Below, in pieces: positions 50,540 through 62,805 of a stretch of 64,000 bases of DNA; positions within the stretch are counted from its first letter, which is position 1; each line of letters starts with the position of its first letter. The notes under the pieces are model-generated. The model was not told the origin of the DNA. It was given only the letters and a program-made list of their open reading frames with translations, and searched no databases. The position numbers and the translations under genes were made by a program. Origin of the DNA: Hydractinia symbiolongicarpus (taxonomy: Eukaryota > Cnidaria > Hydrozoa > Anthoathecata > Hydractiniidae); the NCBI RefSeq assembly GCF_029227915.1, contig NC_079879.1:20104501-20168500 (forward strand). Direction: 5' to 3'.

Positions 50540-52177
50540 TAAGATACTTCGTTAGTTGAATAGACTTCATGTAGTCTTAATCAAACAACCAAATCAGTCT
50601 AATTATACATAACCATTTATTAAGTAAACAAAATAACATGGAAAATAAAAACATTCATGATTTTTTCCAGCTGTTCACTCTGGCCACTTCACCGCCATAT
50701 TTATTATTCCGAACGTGGCCCGTGAATTTCTACCTCTTATTCATTTGATGAATCTATGCATAAAATGTGAGGTCACGTGGTTTTAGCAGTAAGTAATGGG
50801 AAACACGTGATCAAAAAATACGACATATGTTCGATGGTAAAGAAAAAGGAAACAATACGGCGCAGGTGGCCGTAGATTTAACTTACTGATCTTTTCTAGG
50901 AAGCTTTTTCAGCCAGATTGAACCGATGCGAAGGCAAACTTGTGAAAATTGCTAGCTAAACCTTTCAAAATTATCAAATCGTAAAACTTTTTCCATCAAC
51001 TTTCGCAAATAAAAAACACAACGCTTAACAATTTTCATAGCGTTGGGATTTGTAAAAAAAAAACGTTTATAAAGATTTTGTTCGATGGCTGAAGGTGTAC
51101 ACTTTTTGGAAAGTGATGTTTTTTTATAAGCATGTAAAAATTCGAAAACAGGCCGTTAAAAACTTAAACGTTACTTTATGAGCTGTATGGGTAAGATAAA
51201 ATGGTGCTGTTTTCATCTTTAAATAAACAGCCAAAAAATAAGGGTATAATTGCAAAGGTCCACACAGTACAGTGGTGTTAAGTTTCCAAAGACTGCTTAT
51301 AGTTGATACAGACCAGAATAATTCACCCAGTAGACCGAGCAATATGCATAGTATTATGCTAAAAAAAATCTCCTATCATATGCTTATAAGCATTTTCCTA
51401 AAAAACACGAAGCTAGAAGAACTGTAGCCTATTTCTCAGCGGGTCTTTATCCGCATAAAACCCGCTGCATTATTAGTAGAATGGTAAACAAAATTTTCTG
51501 CGGAATCTTTCATCACATATTTGCGCCAATAATGTCTTTCGCTCCTTAGTTAAAAATAAATAAAAAGCTTTTTTAACAATTACACTATTTTAGAATTTTT
51601 TTTAGACTAAACTAGAATTATCATAAAATAAAAATTGACAGAAAAAAAGAAAAAGAAATGCCAATTACGGTTTTTGACAAAATTTTAAAACCTTGAATAA
51701 CCCTGTGGTGATATTCTTGACTTTCCTGACAGAGTAGACACCTTAAAGTGGTCAAGTAAGTTTGAAGCAAAAAAGATCAGAGGCAATGATGAAAATTTAA
51801 AAAAAACCATGCCACTAACACCAGTAAGTAGCAGCGATTGAAGAATTTTACTTTTGTTAGGATAAAAATTGCAACCAAAATTAGACTTACAGAACGTCTG
51901 AAAGAAGAACTTTTTCACTTGTTGTTCCGAGTTTATAAAATATTTTTCCTAAAATTGTCACCATTTTACGTGTCAAAAAGATGTTCTATTTTGAGGTTAA
52001 GAGTGGCTCTTGCTGCAATTTTTGTTAAAAAAATACAGTTCGCATACTTAATTTAAGTAAGAGAAACTATAAGTTGAAATAAAGAATAAAATTATAAATT
52101 ATTTTTTTTTTATTTTTTAGTCTTGATAATAATAATTACATTGCCAGCAACGAATATTCAGTATGTACAAAAAATGG
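48448..52177. repeat. 3,730-bp tandem duplication, copy 1 (PCSK7-proximal)
   Basis: Every stretch I compared matches copy 2 base for base at an offset of 3,730, including AT-rich tracts and all translated frames. The unit holds part of PCSK7 intron 1, coding exon 1, the PCSK7 promoter region and the VPS51 3' flank. Only 2-3 bp of microhomology (TA/TAT) are shared at the junction. This copy adjoins PCSK7 exon 2, and its VPS51-flank end is now orphaned. Confidence 0.95.
50540..50900 (-). promoter_or_regulatory. PCSK7 upstream region with paired CACGTG boxes (copy 1)
   Basis: CACGTG occurs at 50774-50779 (within GGTCACGTGG, close to a CLEAR-type GTCACGTGAC box) and at 50804-50809, 235-270 bp upstream of the PCSK7 start. 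The pair recurs in copy 2 at 54504-54509 and 54534-54539. bHLH-ZIP regulation is possible but unproven. Confidence 0.3.
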
Positions 52178-53489
52178 TATATTGCTTATGTCACCAATGG
52201 GAACCAGGCTTTATCTTTTTTTTATTTTTACTACATAGTAAAAGACAAGATCACAGAACATGTCGTGATATAGGACCACCTCCATTTATCTTATAAATGT
52301 ACATAAAGGCAAAAACAGATAAATTTTATTTATATAAATTTATAATATTATATATATATATAATATAATACATATAATATAATAATATAAAATAATATAA
52401 ATATGTAAGTATATACTGATATGTTACATGAGTTTTCTGAGATTAAGTTGTTTTAAAACAGGAGGAAAACTTTAAAGGAGAACTGATTAATAACAAGTTG
52501 TACTTTTATATTTTAGTTTAATCTTCAGGCATATAAATAAAAAATCTGATTAATAATAAATCTTTTCATAAATGTTCAGAAGATTAACATCTGCCATTTT
52601 GAAAAACAAATCCATTTCATAAGCATACATTATTTATGAGAATGAGATTACAGTTCTTTACAAGCTGTGATTTTAAGCAAAATCACCTTAAATTTTATAT
52701 AAGAAAATGTGAAAATCTATTCAGTATAAATATATACATAATTCAATTTGTTAACATGCCATGCTTTAAAATTGATTTGATAAGTAAAATATGAACCACT
52801 CCCTCTTTACAATTTTTTACCTCTTATTGATTGTTTAGATTTGCAAACTATTACAGGACTGGTGAAATAGTTTTCTGAGTTTATTAAGATTGAATTGACA
52901 ATAGGCAGTTTTCAAGATATTTAACACCAATTTGCCACCAACTCCGATTCAGGGATTTAAACCTTTTAAATTTGAAATGCTGAAATGATGCCCATCATGA
53001 ATGACAGACAAAAATATTCTATAGTTTTAGGCCACCCTACAATAATACCAAAACAACAATGAAAGCAAGGAGCAAGCATAACAAGGAAACCTAACAAACT
53101 GCTAATCAATGCTATGCAAAGTTGGTGCAAATTAGTTAACAGCATTTGATACACTATCAATATACAAATATCTTGGTGTTCTTTAAAAGTGTTGTAATCA
53201 TCCTTAAAGCAATCTGTTTTCCAAGTAATATTCTCACTTTTTTTAGTTAAGTTAACATTTCATATAAATTTTGCTAACTGTCACAGCCTTCGTAAAACAT
53301 GACCAATGTGTTGCATTAAGAAAAAACAGATAAACAAAAAAAAAATATTTTCATTGGAGTTACATTGAACAGCAACATTATTGCAAAAAAATAGTTTTGG
53401 CCTATAATACTACAGAAAAGACAAATTTGTTTATTTGCTCTTGAGACCTAATATTTGTAAGAACAAAAATATATAATTAGCAATCTTAC

Positions 53490-54269
53490 CAAGTGCCATT
53501 GAGATGGGAAAAACTGATCTTTGAATTCTAATGATCTTTTGTATCTTTTACGCACAACTTCATGTTGAACCCAATCAATATCAGGATGATTTGTAAGCTT
53601 TGAAGTTATATGGTTTCGAAATAATGCAAGTTCATCATTGACAATTGGTGAATGATTGTAAAAACTATGGTGGGTTAACATGTAATGGCCCTGTAGGTGC
53701 CCAATAGTACCATGACTTATTAAACCAAGTTCATTTGCTATATTCAGCACTATCTCATTTGGGTCAAGTATACTATTCTCATAAAAAAATGTTTCAGGGA
53801 TTTTAATTGCCCATGAAGAAGAAAGCTCTCTTCCCTCATTGTCAGATTTATGTACATCTGTATTTACAAAGTATAAATTTTTGTTTAATGTGTAATTCCT
53901 AGTAAATTTTGTTTTACGATGGTTATTAACAAGATTATCTACAGGATTTGGGTCAAATTTAAGTAAGTGTTCTAGGCTAGAGGCGTTACTCTTCGTTACG
54001 CTTCGAAAGTTTTTTACTTGATCTCCTGCTGTTGAAAAACTTCGATTTTTATAGTTTTCATCTTCCTCGTTATTTTCTTTATATACATAGTTTTCTCTAT
54101 TATTTAACACATTTCCGTCAACTACATGTGTACTTAGGATAAGAACTAATACCACAATAACATAACAAAATGTATAACTTGAAGTCACTTTGTTTATTTT
54201 TTGCCATAGCGGTTTCAATTTCCAACGAAATGGAAGTATTGTCTTCCATAAAATGTTCTTTCGCAGCAT
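53490..54269 (-). CDS. Duplicate PCSK7 first coding exon (upstream copy)
   Basis: It encodes the same 260 residues as PCSK7 exon 1: signal segment, prodomain, RKRYKR cleavage site and the start of the catalytic domain. The donor GTAAGA is the same. There is no following catalytic exon before copy 1. A transcript starting here could splice to exon 2 at 47098 and make the same protein, or it could be a dead partial copy. If the duplication is an assembly artefact this exon does not exist. Confidence 0.8.
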
Positions 54270-55838
54270 TAAGATACTTCGTTAGTTGAATAGACTTCAT
54301 GTAGTCTTAATCAAACAACCAAATCAGTCTAATTATACATAACCATTTATTAAGTAAACAAAATAACATGGAAAATAAAAACATTCATGATTTTTTCCAG
54401 CTGTTCACTCTGGCCACTTCACCGCCATATTTATTATTCCGAACGTGGCCCGTGAATTTCTACCTCTTATTCATTTGATGAATCTATGCATAAAATGTGA
54501 GGTCACGTGGTTTTAGCAGTAAGTAATGGGAAACACGTGATCAAAAAATACGACATATGTTCGATGGTAAAGAAAAAGGAAACAATACGGCGCAGGTGGC
54601 CGTAGATTTAACTTACTGATCTTTTCTAGGAAGCTTTTTCAGCCAGATTGAACCGATGCGAAGGCAAACTTGTGAAAATTGCTAGCTAAACCTTTCAAAA
54701 TTATCAAATCGTAAAACTTTTTCCATCAACTTTCGCAAATAAAAAACACAACGCTTAACAATTTTCATAGCGTTGGGATTTGTAAAAAAAAAACGTTTAT
54801 AAAGATTTTGTTCGATGGCTGAAGGTGTACACTTTTTGGAAAGTGATGTTTTTTTATAAGCATGTAAAAATTCGAAAACAGGCCGTTAAAAACTTAAACG
54901 TTACTTTATGAGCTGTATGGGTAAGATAAAATGGTGCTGTTTTCATCTTTAAATAAACAGCCAAAAAATAAGGGTATAATTGCAAAGGTCCACACAGTAC
55001 AGTGGTGTTAAGTTTCCAAAGACTGCTTATAGTTGATACAGACCAGAATAATTCACCCAGTAGACCGAGCAATATGCATAGTATTATGCTAAAAAAAATC
55101 TCCTATCATATGCTTATAAGCATTTTCCTAAAAAACACGAAGCTAGAAGAACTGTAGCCTATTTCTCAGCGGGTCTTTATCCGCATAAAACCCGCTGCAT
55201 TATTAGTAGAATGGTAAACAAAATTTTCTGCGGAATCTTTCATCACATATTTGCGCCAATAATGTCTTTCGCTCCTTAGTTAAAAATAAATAAAAAGCTT
55301 TTTTAACAATTACACTATTTTAGAATTTTTTTTAGACTAAACTAGAATTATCATAAAATAAAAATTGACAGAAAAAAAGAAAAAGAAATGCCAATTACGG
55401 TTTTTGACAAAATTTTAAAACCTTGAATAACCCTGTGGTGATATTCTTGACTTTCCTGACAGAGTAGACACCTTAAAGTGGTCAAGTAAGTTTGAAGCAA
55501 AAAAGATCAGAGGCAATGATGAAAATTTAAAAAAAACCATGCCACTAACACCAGTAAGTAGCAGCGATTGAAGAATTTTACTTTTGTTAGGATAAAAATT
55601 GCAACCAAAATTAGACTTACAGAACGTCTGAAAGAAGAACTTTTTCACTTGTTGTTCCGAGTTTATAAAATATTTTTCCTAAAATTGTCACCATTTTACG
55701 TGTCAAAAAGATGTTCTATTTTGAGGTTAAGAGTGGCTCTTGCTGCAATTTTTGTTAAAAAAATACAGTTCGCATACTTAATTTAAGTAAGAGAAACTAT
55801 AAGTTGAAATAAAGAATAAAATTATAAATTATTTTTTT

Positions 55839-55844
55839 TTTATT
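55839..55844 (-). terminator. Probable VPS51 polyadenylation signal
   Basis: AATAAA on the minus strand about 75 bp after the VPS51 stop codon, inside duplication copy 2. The same motif occurs at 52109-52114 in copy 1. Confidence 0.5.
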
Positions 55845-55916
55845 TTTTAGTCTTGATAATAATAATTACATTGCCAGCAACGAATATTCAGTATGTACAA
55901 AAAATGGTAACAAACT

Positions 55917-58325
55917 TTAGTTCTTGTCGCATATCATATCCACCACCTAAAAACAATTTGAAAACATTATAAAAAATCGGAAACCGTAATTTCAGCATCA
56001 AATCATTTTTTGAATAACATTATTACGCTTTTTTACCTGGAAAAATAAAGAATAACTTACACTCGGCTCCATTAACTCTGGCTCTATGCACCGATGTATT
56101 GCACTGTTGACTGACTCGTCAAGCAAAAAATGGACAACACTAAATTAAAAATCAAAAAGGTTGTGTAACAAGATCAAAAAAATACGAAGCACAAGAAAAT
56201 TCCGGTAAATCAGTGGAGACTAACAACATGAGGACATCAACATAAAGATCTAGAAGATGACACGAAGTAATAACAGAGCTTACTTTTCATCATTGACAAA
56301 TCTCCACAGAAACAAAGATAAATAGTGTGTATCGACCTGTATTTGCTGCAATCCAAACCTACTAAACGTGCGTAGCCGGATGCATTCTAAGAGCGTCTGG
56401 AAAATAAAATTCGAAGGTACGCAATTATTAATTAATTCAATTTTTGCACGATTTCTTTTAATCACTATTCATCACGAGTCTCTCTAGAGTAAAACTACCT
56501 AACTATCAAATTTCCTCTTGTGGTGGTAGCTCCTCCATGACTTTCCTGCTTCTATATAATACTCGTTGTCATCAAGAGGGACTTATGGAGGGTGAATTTA
56601 AAATTTTAAAACTTTTTAGGAGATTTGACTAGGCTTTGCATTTTAAATTAAAAGAAAACACCAAAAGGGTATAAAAAACAATTTGTTTTGAAGATTTCGA
56701 CATGTTAGGAGGAAATGGACAGTTACTAATAATCACGAATTTCCTGACATATTTTTTTAAAACAATAATTAAATGTATACCTACTTGGGAAAAAGTAGCA
56801 TGCCTGGATAAACAATTTTGAGAGATATTAGGGGGAATCAATATTTTTGGTCTAAATTTTAGGTTTGAGGCTCTTTAATTTCTATTACTGATGAGAGAAG
56901 TATTAACACCCTATGGTGACGACGGGGGCTTTCTTTTTTTCATGGGTTAACAACTATACACTAATTTTTCGTTTTGAAAGCTCAAAGCAACTTACCTTGA
57001 GAGCGATCTTTACTATTCCAGTAAGCACAGATACTTTGGAAAAATCAACTGAAGTGAACACTTCGATGCGTTCAGTGAAGAGTTTTTGGATGTTGCTCAT
57101 CAAACTCGTATCAACATTCAAACTATAAAAAACAACAACATCATATTACATCCAGTTATTACGGTTACTCGAACATCTAATGTTATTCTTAATTCCTTAA
57201 GTCTCTTGTAAGCCATTTTGAATTTCTAAACGAAAACCTCTTTCTTGTTAACGCAAGCTTGCCTGCAAAAAACTCAACAAAATACTTTCTAATAATACTG
57301 AGAATTTTCAAGAAGCAATGGATATTGCTTTTTGAGATATTAAAAATATTATTATTCAATAACTGCAGTCAGCTTAACACTGTCAAAACTCCAATGAGGC
57401 AGATAACGCGACGAAAAAAACTCCATTAAACAAAGAAAGGTGTCAAGAAAAACGGTCAGCCTACTCACTTGTTTCCATAATTAAACTGTCCTCTTTGTGG
57501 AGCCGCTCGTGAAACGCTGTAGTTATGTGTTAATCGACTGGAATCGGAACTGTTTGCTTTGCGTATTCCTTCTTCGAACAACAGCCCCACCTTTGACACA
57601 AAGAAAAGAGATAAGTAACCTGATTCGCGTGAAGAGTTTAGCTTCTGTTTGCTACACTACGCAGAATTAAGTTACATTTCAAGATTTATCCATTATAAAA
57701 GTTCGAGCGCTCCTTGCAACCGCCAGCAGTGTGGAAGTAAAGCTCTAATCCAAACATTAAAGAATAGCAATTGAAATAGCAAGCAAGTCACGGTTCATTG
57801 AAATTACTCCACCTTTCTTCATCATGTTTGACCTCACCAGTAAATTTTCAATTTCATCATTTGCTTATGCTAAGAAATTATGAACTAAGTAAACAAAGCG
57901 AGCACCTGACTATCCATAAACGTGATATCTTCAACAACGCGTTTCATAACAGCTCGCACTGTGCGTGGCTCTATTGTATTCAACCAATCTCTTGTTTCCA
58001 CACTTTTTCGCATCATCTAGAGTTAGACGTATGCTTTCATTTAATGCATAAAGTCAAGTGGCGTCTTTGCTACTGCTACTTAGAGAATTGACAACAAAAT
58101 GGTTCCACACTTAGATTGACATTCAGTTACCTGAGATATAGCTAATCCTTGTGATCCAACGTATCTATTAAGCAGCTCCTAAGAATAACAAAAATTAAAG
58201 TGCTTCAGATATATAACCAAAATTTGGTCAGGGGTATAGGTGCACTCTGGAAGGAGAACATCCAACAAAAACAACAACAGTTACAACAACAGTTACAACA
58301 ACAACAACAAAAACAACAACAACAA

Positions 58326-58372
<47 letters not shown>

Positions 58373-61300
58373 GCAACAGCAACAACAAAATCAAACCTGT
58401 GAAGCTTCTTTAAAGTCAATCTGAAGTTCTTCTGATTTTGTTACTAGACAACCTTGTCGAATCTCATCCTCTACTGGAAACCAGCCCTCGGTTACCTTCA
58501 GCTAAATATAAAAATATGATTTGCAGAAAAAGGCATATCCTTTTTTTGTATGACCATCACAAGAGCCAAATTAGAAAGCACCACGGAAGTAAGTAAATCT
58601 TATTCATCAATACACAATTAACGTAGTTAATACAGCAATCAACTTAGAGGCCACTTATTTATATTATTTTGTATCTAAGAACTTCCATGTCTTTTGGTTC
58701 TTTCCACGAACTTCTGAAATGCGCCACCCGTAAAAGTTTAGTCGCTCGAAATTTTCAAAACGTCGTGCAAAAGTATTTTCCTAAAAAATTTACTTGTCAA
58801 AGACAAAAAGATAATTTTTTCTAGCAATATCTTGTCCCTCTCTAGAAAGTCTATTCCTGGAAACACAAGAATTGACAATGCCAAGGTTCTTTCCAAAAAT
58901 CTATTTTTTCAAGTGAACATTCATTGACGCATTTCTATTTCCCTTTTTATCCCTTGTTTTCCGTATCGACAACAAAACTGGAAACTTAATTTCCACTTAC
59001 AAGATGGCTGACAATATTGTTTGCGAAATCAAAACAAAGCCTGCACATGATGAGTAGCAGTGGAGCTGGTACGCTGTTGTCCTTATTACTGTCTTGAGAA
59101 AAATCCTGAAACAAGAAGAAACAAGCAGATACATAAAAAATCGCTACAAACTTCTAAAGTTATAGTGAATGTTCAATCGGGGTGCACTGTAAAATGAAGC
59201 ATATTTCGAGATAATACATTTCTTGGTAATGCAATACATACAATACGAAACAGATTGCTTTAATTAATTTAAGTTACTGTAAAACTCTCAAGAAGAATTT
59301 TTTTATTAAAATTCAAATACCTGGCATACTTTCCAAAAACAGATTTAGAAAATGCTTCCCCGATACACTGTGCATCAAATTTCTTTCTTAAATTTAGTGC
59401 TTCAAACTAAATAATCGAACCAATAGTTTCTTACATTACATCTTTCAACCAAATGTTTTAGAAACATCACAATCAAACCCTCGCGAATGTCGTCGATGCA
59501 AAACGGCCCTCTAAAGTATGGCTTCATTGAAAACGCTACATCAGGATTGATGAACGCCTACATGTTAGGAGAAAAAAATTTCTCCGTTTACAAACATGGC
59601 TCAATAACAATGGTGGAACACTACATTATAACATAGCATCATGGGATCAATGGAAGATAGAAACAAAAGTAAAACCAAAACAAGGAAATACAAACTTTAA
59701 GGTTAAGCAAGACACTTTTAACTTGTTCTTGAATACACTCCGATGTCTGACGTAATATATCAGCAATGGATGAATTATCGGCCTCTGGTGAACGCGAAGT
59801 TAAAAGAGCTTGTCTCGTATCCGTGATTATACCTAAATAAAAATGAAAATGCTTAGACAAACTTGATACCACGTCCCAAATAAGGTGGTTGTCAGATTTT
59901 TGTCAGACAAAATATTTCGTCAAAATATTCGTCGCCTGGGGAAAATTCCGTCACTTCTGTCTATTTTTTAATTTTGTGACGTAACATGGTAAAAAAACAC
60001 TTCACAGCCCTAAACCAGTTTCTAGGTCAGCATGTACATTCATATTTTGTCGGACAGATTTCATCAACATGGTGTTTTTTGTCAGATAAATTAATAAGTT
60101 ATTGCGCAGGCCTGCATTTCATGTCTACTACACAATGCTAGTATCAAGATTTATGGATATGAAAATTGCACTTGGAAGACAGAAGTTCCAGATTTACTTA
60201 AAGAGAAGTATGTCAAAAAAAAAGAAATAACACAGTAATAAACTATAGAACAGCTGGAGTAGGGGGGGGGGAGTGCAACATAAAATTTTTTATGTTGCTA
60301 ATATCAGGGGTGATATTTATTAGATTCGTCTTTTCGAGCTCTCTTCCACAGTGCGACATTTACCTGAAAGCTGATCCTTTAAAAAGGTCGAATATTGTGC
60401 AACACGATTGTTAGCAGAGAAGGCGACAATGTTAGCAGCGGTACGGTCCATTCCAGATTCTGGCATAAGTTGATGAACCGACTGCACCTTGCGATAAAAT
60501 TTATCCAGCGCTCTAACTAAGATAGTGTTATCCTCAGTTTGAGTCTAAAAAACAGAAAAGAATGCTATGAATGGAAATGGTATAAAGGTCGCTGTCGTTA
60601 TTTCTCTAACTCTGATGTTAATGATGACGTAAAAAATTTTATGATGTGAAATCCAACTTTATGCAGTAGTTTCTACATTTCCAGGTTCCCTACACTTTTA
60701 AGCAAAATTTTAAAAAAAAGCTGAGAAGTTTATTAGACTTTTGTAAGCGATTTTGAATTTTCTAGCAAAAATGAAAGGATTTTTAATTTTTTTCAGAAAA
60801 AATAACTTTTATTTGCACGGTAAAAGAACAACTAGATAACCTGACACACAAATTTTTCATAGTTTCACATGAGAAGAAAGTTTAACTTTTTGTGAAGCGA
60901 GGCTTTTTCGAAATTTGTAGTAAATATTTCGAGTATTTAGGGGTGATAGAATCTTGCGTTTTTTCATTTTAGACTTGACTATTAATCAAATGTTTAAAAA
61001 AGGGTCTAAAATGTCAAGGTGACCATCTGAAAGGTCAAGATGGTCACCTAAAAAGTCAAGGTGGCCGTCTAAAAAGTCAACAAAGCTGTCTAAAAATTCA
61101 AGGTGGCCACCTAAAAGATCAACATGGCCGTATAAAAGGTCACTGTGACCGTTTAAAAGATCAACGTGGCCGTCTAATAATACAAGATCACCGTCTAAAG
61201 GTCACCGTGGCCGTCTAAAAGATCAACGTGGTCGTCTAAAAATTCAATGTCACCGTCTAAAGGTCACTGTGGCCGTCTAAAAGGTCACTGTTGCCGTCTA

Positions 61301-62805
61301 AAAGGTCAAGATGGCTTCTAGCATTGATCGTATATGCCTCTTACCTACCTCGTGTTCTAATCTCTTTCGTACAAATTTAAAATATTCCGCCATGTTGTTT
61401 GTTATAAAACTTGTCAGCTTTTCATTAGCAACCTCTTTAATCTTAGACATTTCAGTAGAACTAAAGAGAAAAATAAATTAAAAATTTTAAGATCTAAATA
61501 ATGGATCAATTCAGCACACAAGTAGCGAACCTGGGATAAAATGATTTGTGTGAGAGGTGACAGTATTTAGCGCTTCACATTGCAACGCGATCACCTATGA
61601 CGTTACTTACCTGTTTATTTCTCTAGTCATGAACAACTCGTTATAAGATGCTATCACTAATGATATGTCTCCTAAGAATCCATTACATCCACAATCCATA
61701 AACTCTAATATATCCTGTAAAAAATGATAGGCAAATGTGAAAAGAATTCAGAAGAACAATAGAAGCATAAAGAATGAAAATTAATCTTAAAAGAATGAAT
61801 ATACCGTTGGTTTTCTGTCATCCATTTTTTCATTGACACCTAAGACGTCGATGTATCACATTATTAAATTACAACGACACTACTGATAACTGTTGTGAAA
61901 AAACTTACCTAATTCTTCTCCTTCTATATTTAACTCCACCTAAAATGACATAAAAATCAATTTAATCCCAACCACGTTAGGTTTCGTGCTGTGTAAATAC
62001 ACATCACATAAACCCACGATTGTGCATAGTAGACACACATAGGACATCAAAATGTCCATTATGTTTACGCTTTTTAGGTTATTTTGTGATGTGTAGGTCT
62101 TCAAGCCATGTTACCAAGTACCTGTGAGCGAAGATTTTCCAGACTTTCGTCAACTTTGTCACGAGCTCTAAAAATGAAAACATTGTAAACATTGACCGGG
62201 AATCATGTCATGAAATTTACACTCATTGCGGATGCGTCATTGCTCATGTGGATTTAACCCACTGCGCCTCTTGTAAAAAAGATTCCCAATGCCTGTAGCA
62301 AATCATAGAAAATAAATTTGGCTTATTTTTGCGCGTTCTAAAAAAATGAATTTCGTAAAGACTAATTTTCGCGAATAAGTCATATTTAAATATTTTGTTA
62401 ATAAAATATACTTAGGTTTTTCACGATATATTTCGCGAAACTAACCCAGATAAATAGGAGAAGAAAATATAAAAAATATAAAAATAAAATAAGATTAATA
62501 ACAGCGAATTTGCTTAAATTTCTAGAAAAAAAATCTGCAAATAATGTCAAAATTCGCAAAAATTAGGTGCCTTATTGGTACTGCTTTAGCATTGGAAATA
62601 CGGTTTACCATGAATCATGTCAACTTATGTTCTATCTAGTGGCTTTTTAAAAGATCAGCATTTTATCTAGCAGTTCAATTACACAGTTGAAAAACGATTG
62701 AAGTTGAAATACTTACAAGGAGAGAAATTCCTCGCACAATGCACCAGCCGGCTCACCAAGTTTAAGTAATAAATCTACACATTCAGTCAGTTGTCTTGTT
62801 GAAGA
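55917..62805 (-). CDS. VPS51: VPS51, GARP/EARP tethering subunit, C-terminal 18 exons (5' end outside window)
   Basis: VPS51 is shared by the GARP and EARP complexes, which tether endosome-derived vesicles at the trans-Golgi and recycling endosomes. Exons, 5' to 3': 62717-62805, 62122-62167, 61909-61939, 61805-61839, 61611-61714, 61349-61460, 60364-60544, 59696-59832, 59435-59557, 59001-59105, 58397-58501, 58131-58178, 57906-58016, 57469-57590, 56996-57122, 56284-56396, 56061-56139, 55917-55946. They total 1698 nt (565 aa plus stop), phases consistent. Matches to human include [20 protein letters not shown] (human [20 protein letters not shown]), [33 protein letters not shown] and the end VVDMICDKN (human VVEVICERG). 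About 250 N-terminal residues, including the coiled coil, should lie upstream beyond 64000. Confidence 0.94.
58258..58389. repeat. (CAA/CAG)n microsatellite in a VPS51 intron
   Basis: About 40 CAA triplets with CAG and AAA interruptions. On the gene strand it is a (TTG)n tract beginning within about 10 nt of the 5' splice site of exon 58397-58501. The glutamine-rich frame on the plus strand is not a gene. Confidence 0.9.
61005..61321. repeat. 21-bp minisatellite, about 15 copies, in a VPS51 intron
   Basis: Units of the form GGTCAAGGTGGCCGTCTAAA plus A repeat across about 315 bp with 1-6 differences per unit. Alternating unit types (GGTCAC and GATCAA starts) suggest higher-order duplication. 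The array lies between exons 60364-60544 and 61349-61460. Confidence 0.9.

Larger units (their letters stand above)
52178..55907. repeat. 3,730-bp tandem duplication, copy 2 (VPS51-proximal)
   Basis: Second copy of the unit. Its right end (55907-55909) lies 9 bp beyond the last base of the VPS51 stop codon. VPS51 therefore takes its 3'UTR and polyadenylation signal from this copy. Confidence 0.95.

Noticed and set aside
58200-58424. Plus-strand polyglutamine protein
   Set aside because: It is the (CAA)n microsatellite inside a VPS51 intron read on the opposite strand. It has no promoter context or conserved sequence.
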